Position numbers and translations under genes: made by a program
Notes under the pieces: model-generated
Told to the model about the DNA's origin: nothing
Databases searched by the model: none
What the model saw: the letters and a program-made list of their open reading frames with translations, nothing else
Shown: positions 32,514-43,850 of the stretch, in pieces
Numbering within the stretch: the first letter of the stretch is position 1
How the letters are laid out: each line of letters opens with the position of its first letter
Origin: Argyresthia goedartella
Lineage: Eukaryota; Arthropoda; Insecta; Lepidoptera; Argyresthiidae
Assembly (NCBI GenBank): GCA_949825045.1
Contig: OX463836.1
Span: forward strand, 13,293,829-13,357,828
DNA: 64,000 nt
Reading direction: 5' to 3'

Positions 32514-33420
32514 TAGCGGTAAATCTAAACACCTTCCCCCGGCCTACCCAAAATGCACAACTCAAGATAAGATGACCAATGACTTTGATACTTACCGTAC
32601 CGACACATACACTCACACGCCACAAACACATGCATCCCCCTCCGCCGGTCAGATACAACCGGGTACTTCATCTTTAGGGCCTTGTTCACGGACTGAACCT
32701 CGACCCGAGTCACGGACCTAACTAATATGCACTAATGAAGTGAATTGAAGTAGGTGATATCAGTGCAATGAGTCTCACTAGCTGAGCAACAACCTGGTGA
32801 GATCGCTGCGATTATGATAGCCCTAACTCAGATCAAAAGGCAAAACGAACTCTATATCTGGCAGGTAACCCCCTTCGTAATGCTAAATACCATTTCATAA
32901 ACAGATACCACGCTCGCTTCAAATTACTACGCCAACTCCAAACTATTCCACAGGCACAGTGCCGTACTAGTAAGTAGGAGATAGGTATACCTAAATACAA
33001 AACTAAGCAGGAACCTACCCAATAACAGTAAAACAAAACATAACCATTTATAACTTTATCCGGTCCGACAAGCCCACAAAAATAAAACAATAATGCAAGC
33101 CCGTCTACTACATAACTAACTGCTTATTCTGAGAAATAGCGAGAAACAGCAAACAATTGCACATCATAAAAGGATCATTTCACCATATTCCAGAAAACAG
33201 GCAATTAACAAAAGACTTCCACTGATGAACAATAACAACAATAAAATCGGAGACTTTTTGTCCTAAGCGGCTCTCTACCGAGAATAAGGGCGCACGAAGA
33301 TACGCACAAACTTTGACAATCGCAACCCGTACGATCTGTTAATCGTAGACAAAGGTAGTTCAAATAAATCACGCTATCTCTAAGTTCTTTCTTTCAACAA
33401 CATCCCAAGAAGATAACCTA

Positions 33421-34180
33421 ATGGAAGCCTTACCAACGCTGAGATGGTAACTGCCTATTCACCGCAATTGCTGACCAAATTAATCACCTATGTCAATTAA
33501 CATGCAACCACTCCTAAGGACCTAGTTAAATATGTAGAAGAAAACGGCGATGAACAGAACAAAGCTCGCAATCACTGAGCCTGAAATCCTTAACAACTCA
33601 ACACTGAAAATCTACGCAATTACGGTACTTGGGCTGGAGAGGAGATTATAATACCAGCTGCCGAATATTTTCTACTTAACGCAACAATCCACCAGCAAAA
33701 TACACCATCGCTCATATTCACGCCCAAGAATCCAGCGGATGCAGTGAAATCTATCAACCTCAACGTCACAGGACACCACTACGACAGCGTTTACTTGCTT
33801 GAATCGCCAAATTTACCCACGGATCAATCAACCGATAACCAAACTGATAACACCATACTTTCGCCGATACTTAATGCAACACCCATGACCTCCTCAGGGT
33901 CAACCATAACATCAACAGAAGACATCCCAGACAACACCGGATATACGATGATACGAAACAGCCCCATATTTAAACCACAAGTCACATGCGAGCGTATGCG
34001 CATTGCTACTTGGAAGGTTAGAGGATGCGCCGAAATAACTAAAAGACTCAATATTGACGCGGAATTGACTAACAAAAACATACACATAGCCTATATACAG
34101 GAAACAAACATGATACATATGTCAAAACACTATCTCTGGTATCTGTATGCTCGCATCGGACAAGACGCTATAAAGAAATA
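33421..34180 (+). pseudogene. Second OTU copy joined to an APE-endonuclease start
   Basis: From about 33421 the DNA parallels 31980 onward (GAAGCCTTACCAACGC against GAAACTCTACCAATGC) but has lost the cysteine motif frame through indels. Recognisable again are GTWAGEEIIIPAAEYF (about 33625) and GHHYDSVYLLESPN (about 33770). From 33744 the frame runs open through a serine/threonine-rich linker into RMRIATWKVRGCAEITKRL and HIAYIQETNM, the first two motifs of an APE-type endonuclease (W-x-V-R-G and QET). After about 34180 the endonuclease is cut off. Confidence 0.8.
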
Positions 34181-34254
34181 CAGGAAAAAGGGAATTATAG
34201 GAACAAACCTCCTTCACAATATTGCACACAAATATTTTAAAAGTTACATCAAAA

Positions 34255-34480
34255 GAAAATGCATGTACAAGGGCGAGCTTGTCTCTAAAAAGAGATTTCT
34301 TCCAGCAAAACAAGGCATTACAGGAATTGATATCATAAAAGGGTAGGCAGTGCACAATAATTACTATAACTAAAATGCCTAGGAATAAATTAAAATATCT
34401 GTAAAATACAGATAGCAAATACGAAATAATTACCGATATATACATAAACCTTACATATAATAAAATAAATACAATAACTT
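34255..34480 (-). repeat. LINE-tail family copy inside the OTU LINE
   Basis: Read on the minus strand: TTGCTGGAAGAAATCTC, hairpin, AGACAAGCTCGCCCTTGTAC. Closest in sequence to 58800-58980. It replaces the endonuclease/RT core region here. Confidence 0.65.
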
Positions 34481-34739
34481 TTACGAAAGAGACATGTAGA
34501 GCTCTTTGATATGTTTCTTAAAAGAAAAAAGAGTCGGACTGTCTCTTATAGTGCAAAGAGGTGCTTTCCAGAGTCGGACCGCCCGCAACCTGAAAGAGCG
34601 TTAATACGCAGCGCTGCTATGCCGCGGAGTAACTAAAAGTGAATAATTAAATATCATCGGAGAACTGCTCATGGCAAACTTAAAAGTAGAAAGACGAAAA
34701 TTCTTATAAGAGACCCCATAAACAACCAGTGAATTGGAC

Positions 34740-35440
34740 GTAGTTCCAATACGAACCGTAAACGAAATCAAATATCTCGGCACATATATTACGGCAGGAC
34801 ATAGGACACAATAAAAAAGAGGTGCCGGCAAGCCATATGCAATTCCAAGGCCCTAATGCATTTTATAAAGAAATCCAACATAGACTGAAATATAGTGCGC
34901 CTGATTTACAAAATGGTCATTGCACTGTTTATAAAATTCGGACAAAAAGTGGCAACCCTCACTAAAGCAAACAGTTGACAGTCAGTATATGAACGCCTGA
35001 TCCTCAGAGACATGTTTGAGAACGCCAGAAGCTATCCAAGATACCACAAAATTCATGACTGACTACAGGGCAAAACGATAACCAAACGAATCAAAAACCA
35101 CCGGATATGTTACTATACATATTCTGCGACGCCCACAACAGCACTTACTACACCCTCCATTCAAATACGAAGCAAGGAAGAAGAAAGTCGGCCGACTTAT
35201 ATACACCTGGAAAGATTTCCTTAAGCATGACATAAAATACTACGGTGAAGAACACAGTTACTGGACAGAATCATCACACAACAGGGACGAAGTCAGGATG
35301 GCCTAGAGGCAAATATACCGTATCCCAGAAACAGACAGCAAAAGCGAAACTGGGAACTTACCGGATAACCCAAACGAACACGACTCAGGAAACTCAACTA
35401 TTAACAATAACTGAAAATAGAAGGAAAACAAGAACTTGAA
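34740..35440 (+). pseudogene. RT C-terminal region of the OTU LINE
   Basis: Frames on the plus strand read VPIRTVNEIKYLGTYITA, ICNSKALMHFIKKSNID, YERLILRDMFENARSYPRYH, KTITKRIKNH, KYEARKKKVGRPTYTWKDF then LKHDIKYYGEEHSYW. This is the post-catalytic part of a LINE RT plus the conserved C-terminal tail. It is broken by many stops and shifts. Its order relative to the OTU and endonuclease parts supports one original element. Confidence 0.75.
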
Positions 35441-35699
35441 GAAAACAACAGCTGCTCTCCAAATCCCACATCCTCCCCATTCCACATATCCTATATTGGC
35501 TTCAGGCTGAAGAGTCGGTCGATTGAATTCACTATCCTTCCCTTCCTACAGTGCAGGTCATTCCGCCACCCCTCAAAACTTGTGCCCTCTGGTATGCCGG
35601 CCGAAAGACCGGAACAGGTTTAGAACCCTGGCTGGAGAAGCACCATTCATTCATTCATTCATTCATTCATTCATTCATAGTCAATGACGTTTCTCTACA

Positions 35700-36589
35700 T
35701 GACATCTTACGACAAAGAAGATCCTGACATTTTCCTTTTTAAGATAGTAGAACGTTAGCAGTTACTTGTATATATTTCTATATAGATATAGTATTTAATC
35801 AAACATCAAAAAAAGTCTAACCTAGCCAATTAATAACACAGCAGTAAAATTAATCAAAACAGCTGATGTAAAAATGTATAAAATTGTATGTTGAATTTAT
35901 TATTTCCCTTATGCAGTTTAGAGCATGGAACCTAATACTAATATAGATTGATATATAAAAACATATTTATTTATTTATTTATTATTAATCGATTTAAACA
36001 CTAATGACAAAGGGTGTCAATAAGCCTTACGATACGTTTTACAAATATATACAAAATTAAATTATTAAATATTATAATTTGATGATAGAATCTTCTATTT
36101 AAATACAACAAGGAGATTCCGGCATAACTCATTAATAATAAATAGCTCTTAGAGCAGTGAATTCCCGTGTAAGTAGACATGTTGGTGGACTAATTAAAAC
36201 TTTGATTGATATAATTACTCTAACAACTATAACTAATCATATTTACAATATACACACAAGTTCGACAGTGTGTAACCGTATTGTTAGTAAGGTTTCGGAT
36301 TTCCGAGTTAACGGATATCCGGCATATGATGATAATGATGTTATCCGTTTCTCTAAAAACCGGTAATAAGCATCTTGGCACATCCGGTTGTGAGTGTAAT
36401 TAATATCTCAGCTGTTTTCATAAGAATCAAAAGTGGCAATTTGTATATGGAGAACATAAGCAGATTGCCACTTTTAATTGTAATGAACTCCTAAGAAACG
36501 CCTAAAAAGCCATATAAACCCTAGTTACTTGGGCTAAGCTGTGTATGGAGGCTGGCCCAGCTTATTTATTTCTTGGAATAGATTGGATT
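35700..36589. other. AT-rich DNA, no gene; short foldback at 36423-36486
   Basis: Contains (ATTT)n at 35965-35990. CAAAAGTGGCAATTTG near 36427 and GATTGCCACTTTTAATTG near 36463 fold back on each other; a related AATCAAAAGTGGCAATC occurs at about 16458. Probably MITE remnants. Confidence 0.45.
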
Positions 36590-36890
36590 TTGCAATATTC
36601 TGGCCCCAATGGATATCAAATAAAATCCTTTGGGAGATGTCAGACCATAAAACAACGCATGTCAAGATCCTGGAACGGAAATGGTAATGCATTGGGCACA
36701 CACTGCGACAGGAAAAGTCCCGTCTGACCCAACAAGCTCTTGTGACGAGCCTGAAGGGAAACGTAGGAGAGGGCGATAATAGTGTTCCTGGAGGAGGATA
36801 ATTGTTGACGAAGCCAACTCAATCGGAATCAGTTGGCCAAAAATCGTTGAGGCCGCTGATGTCCGGCAGAAGTGGAAGGCCTTATAGTAG
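36590..36890 (+). pseudogene. RTE-like LINE C-terminal fragment
   Basis: Plus-strand frames give THVKILERKW, a stop, CIGHTLRQEKSRLTQQAL, then in a shifted frame a basic GRRRRGR-like stretch and ISWPKIVEAADVRQKWKAL. This is the 'W.GH.LR......R.AL' tail common to RTE-group LINEs. Too short and broken for more. Confidence 0.6.
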
Positions 36891-37309
36891 GGTACTATTA
36901 TTTTTCCTAAAGTTGGTATTCATCATTTAGTTATTCATCATATTCTGCACCCATTTTCACAAGCGGCAGTTTTATGTTGCGGAGTTTTAAGTAGTGACAT
37001 CTCCGTGGATTATCCGAAGACAGAAAAACGAATCGATCCAGTAAGAAGCCAGGACTGCGAGAATTACATAAAATAATGAAGGGGCAAATGAGGATATATC
37101 CGATAATATTGGGACAATATGATTTACTGACTAAAACTATTTGTTCCGCATATTGGGCCACTTTACTTTTTAGTTAAACTAAGTTGGTTATTGTATGGCT
37201 GCTTGGTAATTTAATCTAAAAATGTCCACATTTTATCAGGAATCGATGATCATTCATGCACTATGATATTAAGTATCAATGAACCGGCAGTTTAAACCAT
37301 AGTTTTAGT

Positions 37310-38230
37310 GGTTCTCTCACCCGAAGGGTGCCAAACGGGAGCCTATTCCTAAGCCTACGCTGACCGTCTGTCCGTATGTCTGTCAGTCCGTCAAATCTGG
37401 TGAATCGTAATAGGTAAAGAGTTGAAATTTTCACAGAATGTGCATTTCTATTGCCGGTATAACAACTAGAGATGTAAGGCCGGTATTTAACCGATTGGTT
37501 AAATACCAACTGTGCACCTTTAACCGTATATGTGCAGGTAAACCCGTTTTTGGTCGGGGGTTTGGGTTAAATGCATCTTTTATCGTAACTACTTGAGTTT
37601 ATTTTATATTTGCAATGTAAGTTCATCGTGGATTATTAAAGAGTTCTATAGACGGATTCCCCGAAGATAGTTACTATGGGAATCGAAAAATATCAATTTA
37701 AATAATCATATGAGTTCTGAAACCCATATTGTTCCGCGGTTTGGAAATAATTTCTAAGTACCGGGTCAAATGTATGAAAATGTTTTTATATACGGTAATA
37801 CTATATTTTAGAGAAAAATCTCTTTTATTTGGTTTGTAAATATTACCTATTTATGGAGCCGTGGAAATGACATTTAGATCGGTAAAATATTTTATGCCAT
37901 AACTTTCTTTCAAAGAAATATTCTCTATGTAATATTTTAGAAAGGCTAAAGATAAACTTAATCATAATATTTCATTAATACACATTTGTGAGTGTTCTAA
38001 ATAATATACAAAACGCCTCTCCATTGGTTTTGAACGTGATGTCACGTATTTTTATATCTGCAGTAGTGTCCGCATGTAATACAGATATAAATATCAAACC
38101 AAGTGGCTTGCATTTATCCGTGTACTTTTGGGTTTGACGGTTAATTTACAACTCTAATAGCAACACATAATAAACTACACGAGATTTTATAAATTAAAGG
38201 CAGTCCCCATACAAGAGACGTGTTTTAACA
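37310..38230 (-). repeat. GGTTCCGTAC-family copy split by a hAT MITE
   Basis: The left part, 37310-37466, has the CCGTCTGTCCG-like run, GTTGAAATTTTCACAGAA and TTGCCGGTATAACAAC. The family sequence resumes after the MITE at 38165-38230, ending CAGTCCCCATACAAGAG. The order matches 11700-11875. Confidence 0.7.
37467..38156. mobile_element. hAT-type non-autonomous element
   Basis: 690 bases flanked by ATAACAAC (37459-37466) and ATAGCAAC (38157-38164), an 8-bp target duplication with one change. The ends TAGAGATGTAAGGCC and (minus strand) TAGAGTTGTAAATTAACCG are inverted repeats. No transposase frame. Confidence 0.82.
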
Positions 38231-38296
38231 CCAGCCGCGATATAACAAATTATATCATTAATTAAATATGATCGTAGATTCCGCGGTTTATCACAT

Positions 38297-38690
38297 GATT
38301 GTGGTGGCACAATTGCTTTGATATCCGTCTCGCAATCTTTAAGTTATGTGTTCGAATCCGCGTTCGGACTAAATATTATTTTCTTTTTGTTTTTGTATTA
38401 TTATTTTCAGTTCTTGCGTTTTATTGTACGATGTTATGGACCCTTCATGAAGAAATCCGGCCCGCACTTGGCCGCTTTTTTAAACTGTGTAGACATATTA
38501 AAAAAGTGGGTCAGGGACTTTATTATCCTACCTACTTTCTTTCTCCTGTCCTTTGTAAAAGACGATCGATTTACGGCATAAAAATACATTTCGCTGAAAA
38601 TAACACATCATGGGACATTTCTTTAACAAGTTTATTTAACTTAACTTTGATTCAGAATATTTTTCTTCTAGACAAGATACCTAACTAAAA
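38297..38690 (+). repeat. SINE-like repeat with tRNA-like head
   Basis: A box-A-like GTGGCACAATTGC and a box-B-like GTGTTCGAATCCGCG (about 38350-38364) have roughly tRNA spacing. The 129-codon frame across it is hydrophobic and shows no motif, so I do not call it a gene. Confidence 0.45.
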
Positions 38691-38699
38691 ACTACTTAA

Positions 38700-40220
38700 T
38701 AAATCGATGCCACTACATAACACACATGCAGGAAACTCACCCCAAAGCAACCCCGGCCACACACAAAACGCGCGAAAGAAAAACGCACGATTTATTTTTA
38801 TTTTGTCATGTTTTATTCTTAATTCGGTTTTCCCGCGTTAACTCAACCGGCCAGCACCGACGTGGCGTGCGGTTTAACTTTCACTGGCCGATAACGTAAT
38901 AGCTGGGTTAAACCTATTGCGTTATTGTGATATTGCACGGTCGATGGTAATAAGTTCTGGGCCTGAAGACCCTATGAACTATGGTTTCATTTATTTTGCT
39001 ATGTGACAGTATAACTTAGTAATGTAGTCCCTTGCTGGCATCCTTTGGGTACGGAACTATAAAACTGCTATTCTTCACATTGGTAATTCTTGTAGATTTA
39101 ATTTTAATCACTTCCGAAATCGCATCAAATAAGACTCTTTGCGAATGATTATACCTTATGAAATGTTGCAATAATTTTGGTAGTCTGGCGTATCCATAAT
39201 TATTGATTATGTAGGGATGTATCTTCAAATAATTAGCATGATTCGAAGTTAAAATTGGATTTCCTATTTCTCACGTCCAAATCATGCAGGAAGTGCAGTT
39301 TCTTATCCCGCTGCTGACCGTGTACCAGAAAGATAAGTAATTTATCTCATGTCTATTAGGCGGACGTGTTAGCGTTGATGGGAAAAATTGAGAGGAAACC
39401 TTCTTATCTCCATATCTGCGGCAATGGGCCAGCCTCCAAGCAAACTGGACCAACGAACACATAATTAGCTAAAGCAACAAATATAAATTATTGCCCCCAT
39501 GTGGTTTAAAGAACCGTATTTGTTGCTATAGGTCACTTTCTGTCTGGGTCTAAAGCTAGGTTCGTTAGGCCACAACTTTATAATACAACCTGGAGTCAAA
39601 GCAAAGCGGAGCGGAGCGAGGCGACCCCAAGTAGTTTAGCATAAAATGTTGATGAACATTCAGTTAATTTGGGATGAAAATTAATTTTTTGGATGTAAAT
39701 TTTTACTAAATTTGGTAAACAGTTACACATAAGCCATTAGCTACACCAATGTGCCTCTGCTACCCCGCGTGGGAACGTTTATAATAGAATACAAGAATAA
39801 CATTAAGTTTTTACTTCACTGCTCTGAAATGTGGCGAAAGTTGGTCTGTAATGGGGCCGCAAAACCTTAAGGTCAAGGTGATACGAAAAAAAAATGTTTT
39901 TTTTTAGAATCTATTTTCTCCACTATCATGTCATCTACAGATTTCATTTTTGGGTTAACATTTTTGGAGTATTTGATTAAGATTTTTACTGAAGGAAAAC
40001 GCGATTGGGTGAAATTTTCTCGATATAATTAAAAAAATTGCGAAAAGTCCTCTAAATTGTTTTATTTTTTCTTGTAATTCTGAAATCCTAACTTATTTCA
40101 TTGCGGAATTGCATTCAAAATCTGGATATTACTTATTAGTAAACTCTCCTTGATTTGTTTTTGACAAAATAGCGTAGTTTATTTTTAAATATTTTTTATG
40201 TTGTTTGGCGCTACGTTATG
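38700..40220. other. Non-coding, no gene recognised
   Basis: Contains a purine-rich GCAAAGCGGAGCGGAGCGAGG (about 39602) and AT-rich DNA. No exon-like, tRNA or transposon ends seen. Confidence 0.4.
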
Positions 40221-40224
40221 TAAT

Positions 40225-41800
40225 TTTTCCCCGATTCCGTCCCTCTCACACTGCGGGTCTTTCGGCCTGGAGTAACGGGGATCTTTGTACGAACGAGGTA
40301 TCCTCTTAAAAACATTTCTGGCCTGTTTGAAACGGCCAGAAAAACCGTTGCTGGCTTGGTTCTGTCACATGTCAACAGATGGCACTTCACTCAGATGAAC
40401 GATAATCTTTGGCACTTCATGACATGTCTGTAAAAGCTTGCGTCATACAGTCGCGTCGGTAAAAGCGTGCCTGACTTGTGCTGTCAATTGCGGAAGATGG
40501 CGGAGTCCGCTAGGGGGCTCGAAACCTAATTATCTAAAATAAAATTTTCATGTAATTAATTTTATCAGTCATCGAAAGCACTATGTAATGTATCGGCCAA
40601 AAGTGCAATAGCTCAAACTCGCTCGTCGTCTCGCTCACTTTCCTGCCTCTACAACATTTTAATATATAATACCTTGGACACTATTGACACACATTGATCT
40701 AGCCCCAAACTAGGATTCCCTGTATCTTGGGTACTAGACAACGATACACATACTTATATAGATAAATGTTATACTTAGATAGATAAACAACCATGACTAG
40801 GGGTACAGACATCCGTTCTCATCAAACAAATATTCGCCCCCACCGGGACTCGAACCCGGGACCTTTGGCTTCGTAGGCAGGGTCACTGCCGACTCGGCCA
40901 TTCGGGTCGTCAAATTATACTATTTCCTATTTTCACAATCACTTTGTATTTCGTACGTACATTTAGCAATAAAAGTTACCGGCCAAGCCTGAATGATTTG
41001 GAACTAGATTCGTATGACCGCGTTACCGCGAAATGTGAGTTTCTTAATCCACACGATTAAGAAATTCAGTGTTTCAAGCAAGTGGACCGAGGAAATTGTT
41101 ACAAAATAACTTACGACTAACAATAAGCACAGCCTACCAACATAATTACAGGCAAAGCGAATAACTGAGTGGCTATCCTGCGGTAGTGTCCAGTGCGGGG
41201 TCGACATAGCATGTAATTTTACCCCTCCCGCACCGACACACTACCGAAGGCCACCCACTGACTTACGCGCTATGACAACGATGCGAAAAATGTGCGGAAC
41301 CCGCAGTTCGCGAGTCCAACTCGCACTTGACCATTTTTTTTTAAGTATGTAATCTATTTTTTTGAAGTGTTGAAGATTCCTTAAAATTCTGAAATTGGTG
41401 ACCTGTCCAAGGGCCGTCAAACTTGACTGTTGCTTAACCTCTTGAATACCACCGCAACTTAGCTAACGCCACTTTTTCGTTATAGGTTTTGAATTTTATT
41501 ACCATGGCATAAGGTTCACAATCGCGACCCAACTGCCCTCGGTTTTTGAGAGGTTAAGCAGCGAAATGTTTGTATTTACGTAAATGGAAGCCAAAAGGCG
41601 TGTCAGTTTAGGTAGGAAATGCGCGGAACACGTTCTGCGCAGTATAGTGAAAGTTGGTCATACTTCACTACGCAGACAGTGATGCGCGGTGTTCAGTATT
41701 GTTAAATATCGATGTTTGCATGGGGATACCTCGTCCGTGTAAAGGTCCCCGTTACTCCAGGCGGAGACACCCGCAGTGTGAGAGGGATGGAATCATTTTT
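40225..41800. repeat. Region bounded by ~80-bp inverted repeats
   Basis: 40240-40307 (CCGTCCCTCTCACACTGCGG ... CGTACGAACGAGGTATCC) is matched in reverse complement by 41724-41792 (GGATACCTCGTCCGTG ... CCGCAGTGTGAGAGGGATGG). Between them lie a SINE (40675-40912) and unclassified DNA. It may be a non-autonomous element with long inverted ends, or two opposed copies of one repeat. Confidence 0.6.
40675..40912 (-). mobile_element. tRNA-derived SINE
   Basis: On the minus strand the head has ATGGCCGAGTCGG (box A) and GGTTCGAGTCCCGG (box B), spaced as in a tRNA. It is followed by a lepidopteran SINE body with TGTCTAGTACCCAAGATACA, GTTTGGGGCTAGATC and ATGTGTGTCAATAG. It resembles a tRNA gene over ~70 bases, but the body, the unpaired acceptor and the repeat look mark it as a SINE. 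Confidence 0.8.
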
Positions 41801-41984
41801 TTTTGTCGAATCAGTTTTTGGTAATGTTTAAAAATGGGGGTTTCAAAATTTAAAAAAACCCGCTACGGTCCAAACGACTTGAGGGATTTTAAAAAATGAG
41901 GTGTCGTTGGATTGGTAGAGACCGTGAGAGTAACAGGCTATATAATGTTAGTGAAAAATCAATAACAGTTTGGGTTAAGACCGC

Positions 41985-42080
41985 AAAATGTAGTTTACAA
42001 AGTTATTGTTGCGGCTACTTTCATACTCCATGTACGCAACCAGGTGCATTCATAACTTTGTGTGTGCTATTACTATGTAG
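41985..42080 (-). repeat. Short GGTTCCGTAC-family fragment
   Basis: TTTACAAAGTTATTGTTGCG, TTTCATACTCCATGTACGC and ACCAGGTGCATTCATAA match the middle of 29700-29810. Another piece, ending CTCGCACTTGACCA, is at 41296-41345. Confidence 0.7.
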
Positions 42081-42089
42081 AAAGAGTCC

Positions 42090-43610
42090 CTCGCTAGGTC
42101 TCTAGCACACAGAGCTGATAGTTATGAATTCATTCTACGGTTTATTAGCAGAAAATATCTATGCGGGGCTTAGTGATGCGCTCATGCGCATGATCTTCTG
42201 CCGACTTACAGTTTGTTGGTCATTTAAGTGGTCACTTGATAGACAGAGATGTTAGAAGCTGCAAAAGAAAGGAAAAACCTTACCTCGCTGGACATCCCAG
42301 GACGTCTTCGAAGGTCTACATGAATGAGCGGCTGACCAAAGCTGACAGACTGTTATTTCGGAACGCAAGACAACGATCATCGCAGTAAAAATCCAATTCG
42401 TCGTAAACTTGGAATGGATTGCTTTGCTCTCTTATAATTTTACGCCACGCTTTTTTCTCCCTATCGCGGAAAGCGTATCATCCTCCAAAAACTATAAAAT
42501 TTCTTCATCACTCATTTTGACTAATTTTAACTCGTAAAATAAACACTAATTCGCTTGGCAGGTTTTTAAAAGCCGCACGAGAGTAACTTTTAAATAAGTG
42601 CTAAGAATGACAGTTCAGCTGCGAGCGCGCAAAACTGAGCTCTGCTATTGTATGGCTCAGTTTTTTTTAAGGCGTAAAAATAACTTCTAATAGTGCTTGT
42701 AATGAGGCTTACCTCCTGTATCTGCAAGGGTTCGCGACGGCTGCATATTCGTCCGCAAAGCAGAAATCCCCATTCTACATTGAGCAGGACGATGGCCCGC
42801 ATATTGATTTCCCGCGCTCAGCACAAAGAAATCATTAGATTAACTCGTGTACCTCGTATTCGCATTTCGCGCAGCTCTCAGCGCCAACACCGGTACCTTT
42901 AGCTCCGTGCTTTAAATCTAATTGAATAGCTGAAAGTACCTTCCTTATCTCTAAATCCAAATGCCTTAAAACACTACAAAAAACAATAATTTTATGATGA
43001 TTCAACATTAAAAAGAGTGTTATCGTGTTTCTATGCTTTAGAATTGTTAAATCAGTGTTGAGTTTGAGTTAGCATTTCTAACGCTTGGACATACTACCCG
43101 AGCGAGCTAAGTTGGCACCTGGCTCGAGTGAAATTTGTGCAAAGTACAGTATACAGTATGGTTTTACATATTGCTAAAACGAATTCGATAATCGATATTT
43201 ACTTACAGACATATATAGAGTAGACAACGCAAGCACGGATAAATGTGTGAGACCCAAGCGTATCAGTTTTCTACGACCTTCTGTGACGTCGCGAGCGCAT
43301 TTTAAATCTGTAACTGAAAACTATTTTTTGTAAACTTTTAGAAATTTATTAAATATTCAATTTTTGCGTGACATGACATTAAAGATGGATGGATAAGAAG
43401 CCATGGAGATTAAAGGTTTCCTCACGATGTTTACCATCACCTATAGAACGTTCCATCGTCGATGTGTTCTGCTGGATGCACCCATTGGTGTAACGCTAAA
43501 CTGACTGACAGTGAGTGACAGACAACGCACAACCACAACAACCTAATATCGAGTGTGTACATTGAATTCGATTTAGTACTGTTATACTGTACACATTGTA
43601 CTTTTCCCAA
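42090..43610. other. Non-coding, no gene recognised
   Basis: No open frame with a recognisable motif and no repeat ends found by eye. Confidence 0.4.
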
Positions 43611-43850
43611 ACGTCATTCGAGTCAGGTGATGTCAGGTGCCTTCTTTCGCGCCCGGGTAGTAACCAGCTGCTTGAAGGTCAACCGCGACGTCCCACTCGC
43701 ACCCGCATGTATGAGTTTATAGCCTGCCTCAGCGTTTGACAACACGCACAGCTGATTCATCTCACAACAAACTGCCTTCGCTATTGTTAATACTGCACCG
43801 CTTATTGCTTTAACACAGCGTGCATTATAAACGCATTACTAACCATGAAC

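Larger units (their letters stand above)
30772..35679 (+). mobile_element. Decayed LINE carrying OTU protease domains
   Basis: The 23-base AGTCAATGACGTTTCTCTACATG block stands before 30772 and again right after a (CATT)n tail that ends near 35679. It is a long target duplication that fixes both ends. Inside, in order: a GC-rich 5' leader, an OTU domain (31980-32513), a second diverged leader plus OTU domain (about 32784-33840), an APE-endonuclease N-terminus (about 33990-34180), a LINE-tail-like segment (34255-34480), the RT thumb/C-terminus (about 34740-35440) and the tail. The endonuclease core and the RT catalytic core are missing, so this copy is dead. Confidence 0.82.

Noticed and set aside
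38299..38688. 129-codon hydrophobic open frame as a membrane protein
   Set aside because: It overlaps a tRNA-like repeat head, is AT-driven and shows no family motif.
40840..40912. Possible tRNA gene on the minus strand
   Set aside because: A and B boxes are good but no clear acceptor stem closes, and the sequence continues into a SINE body, so it is a tRNA-derived SINE head.
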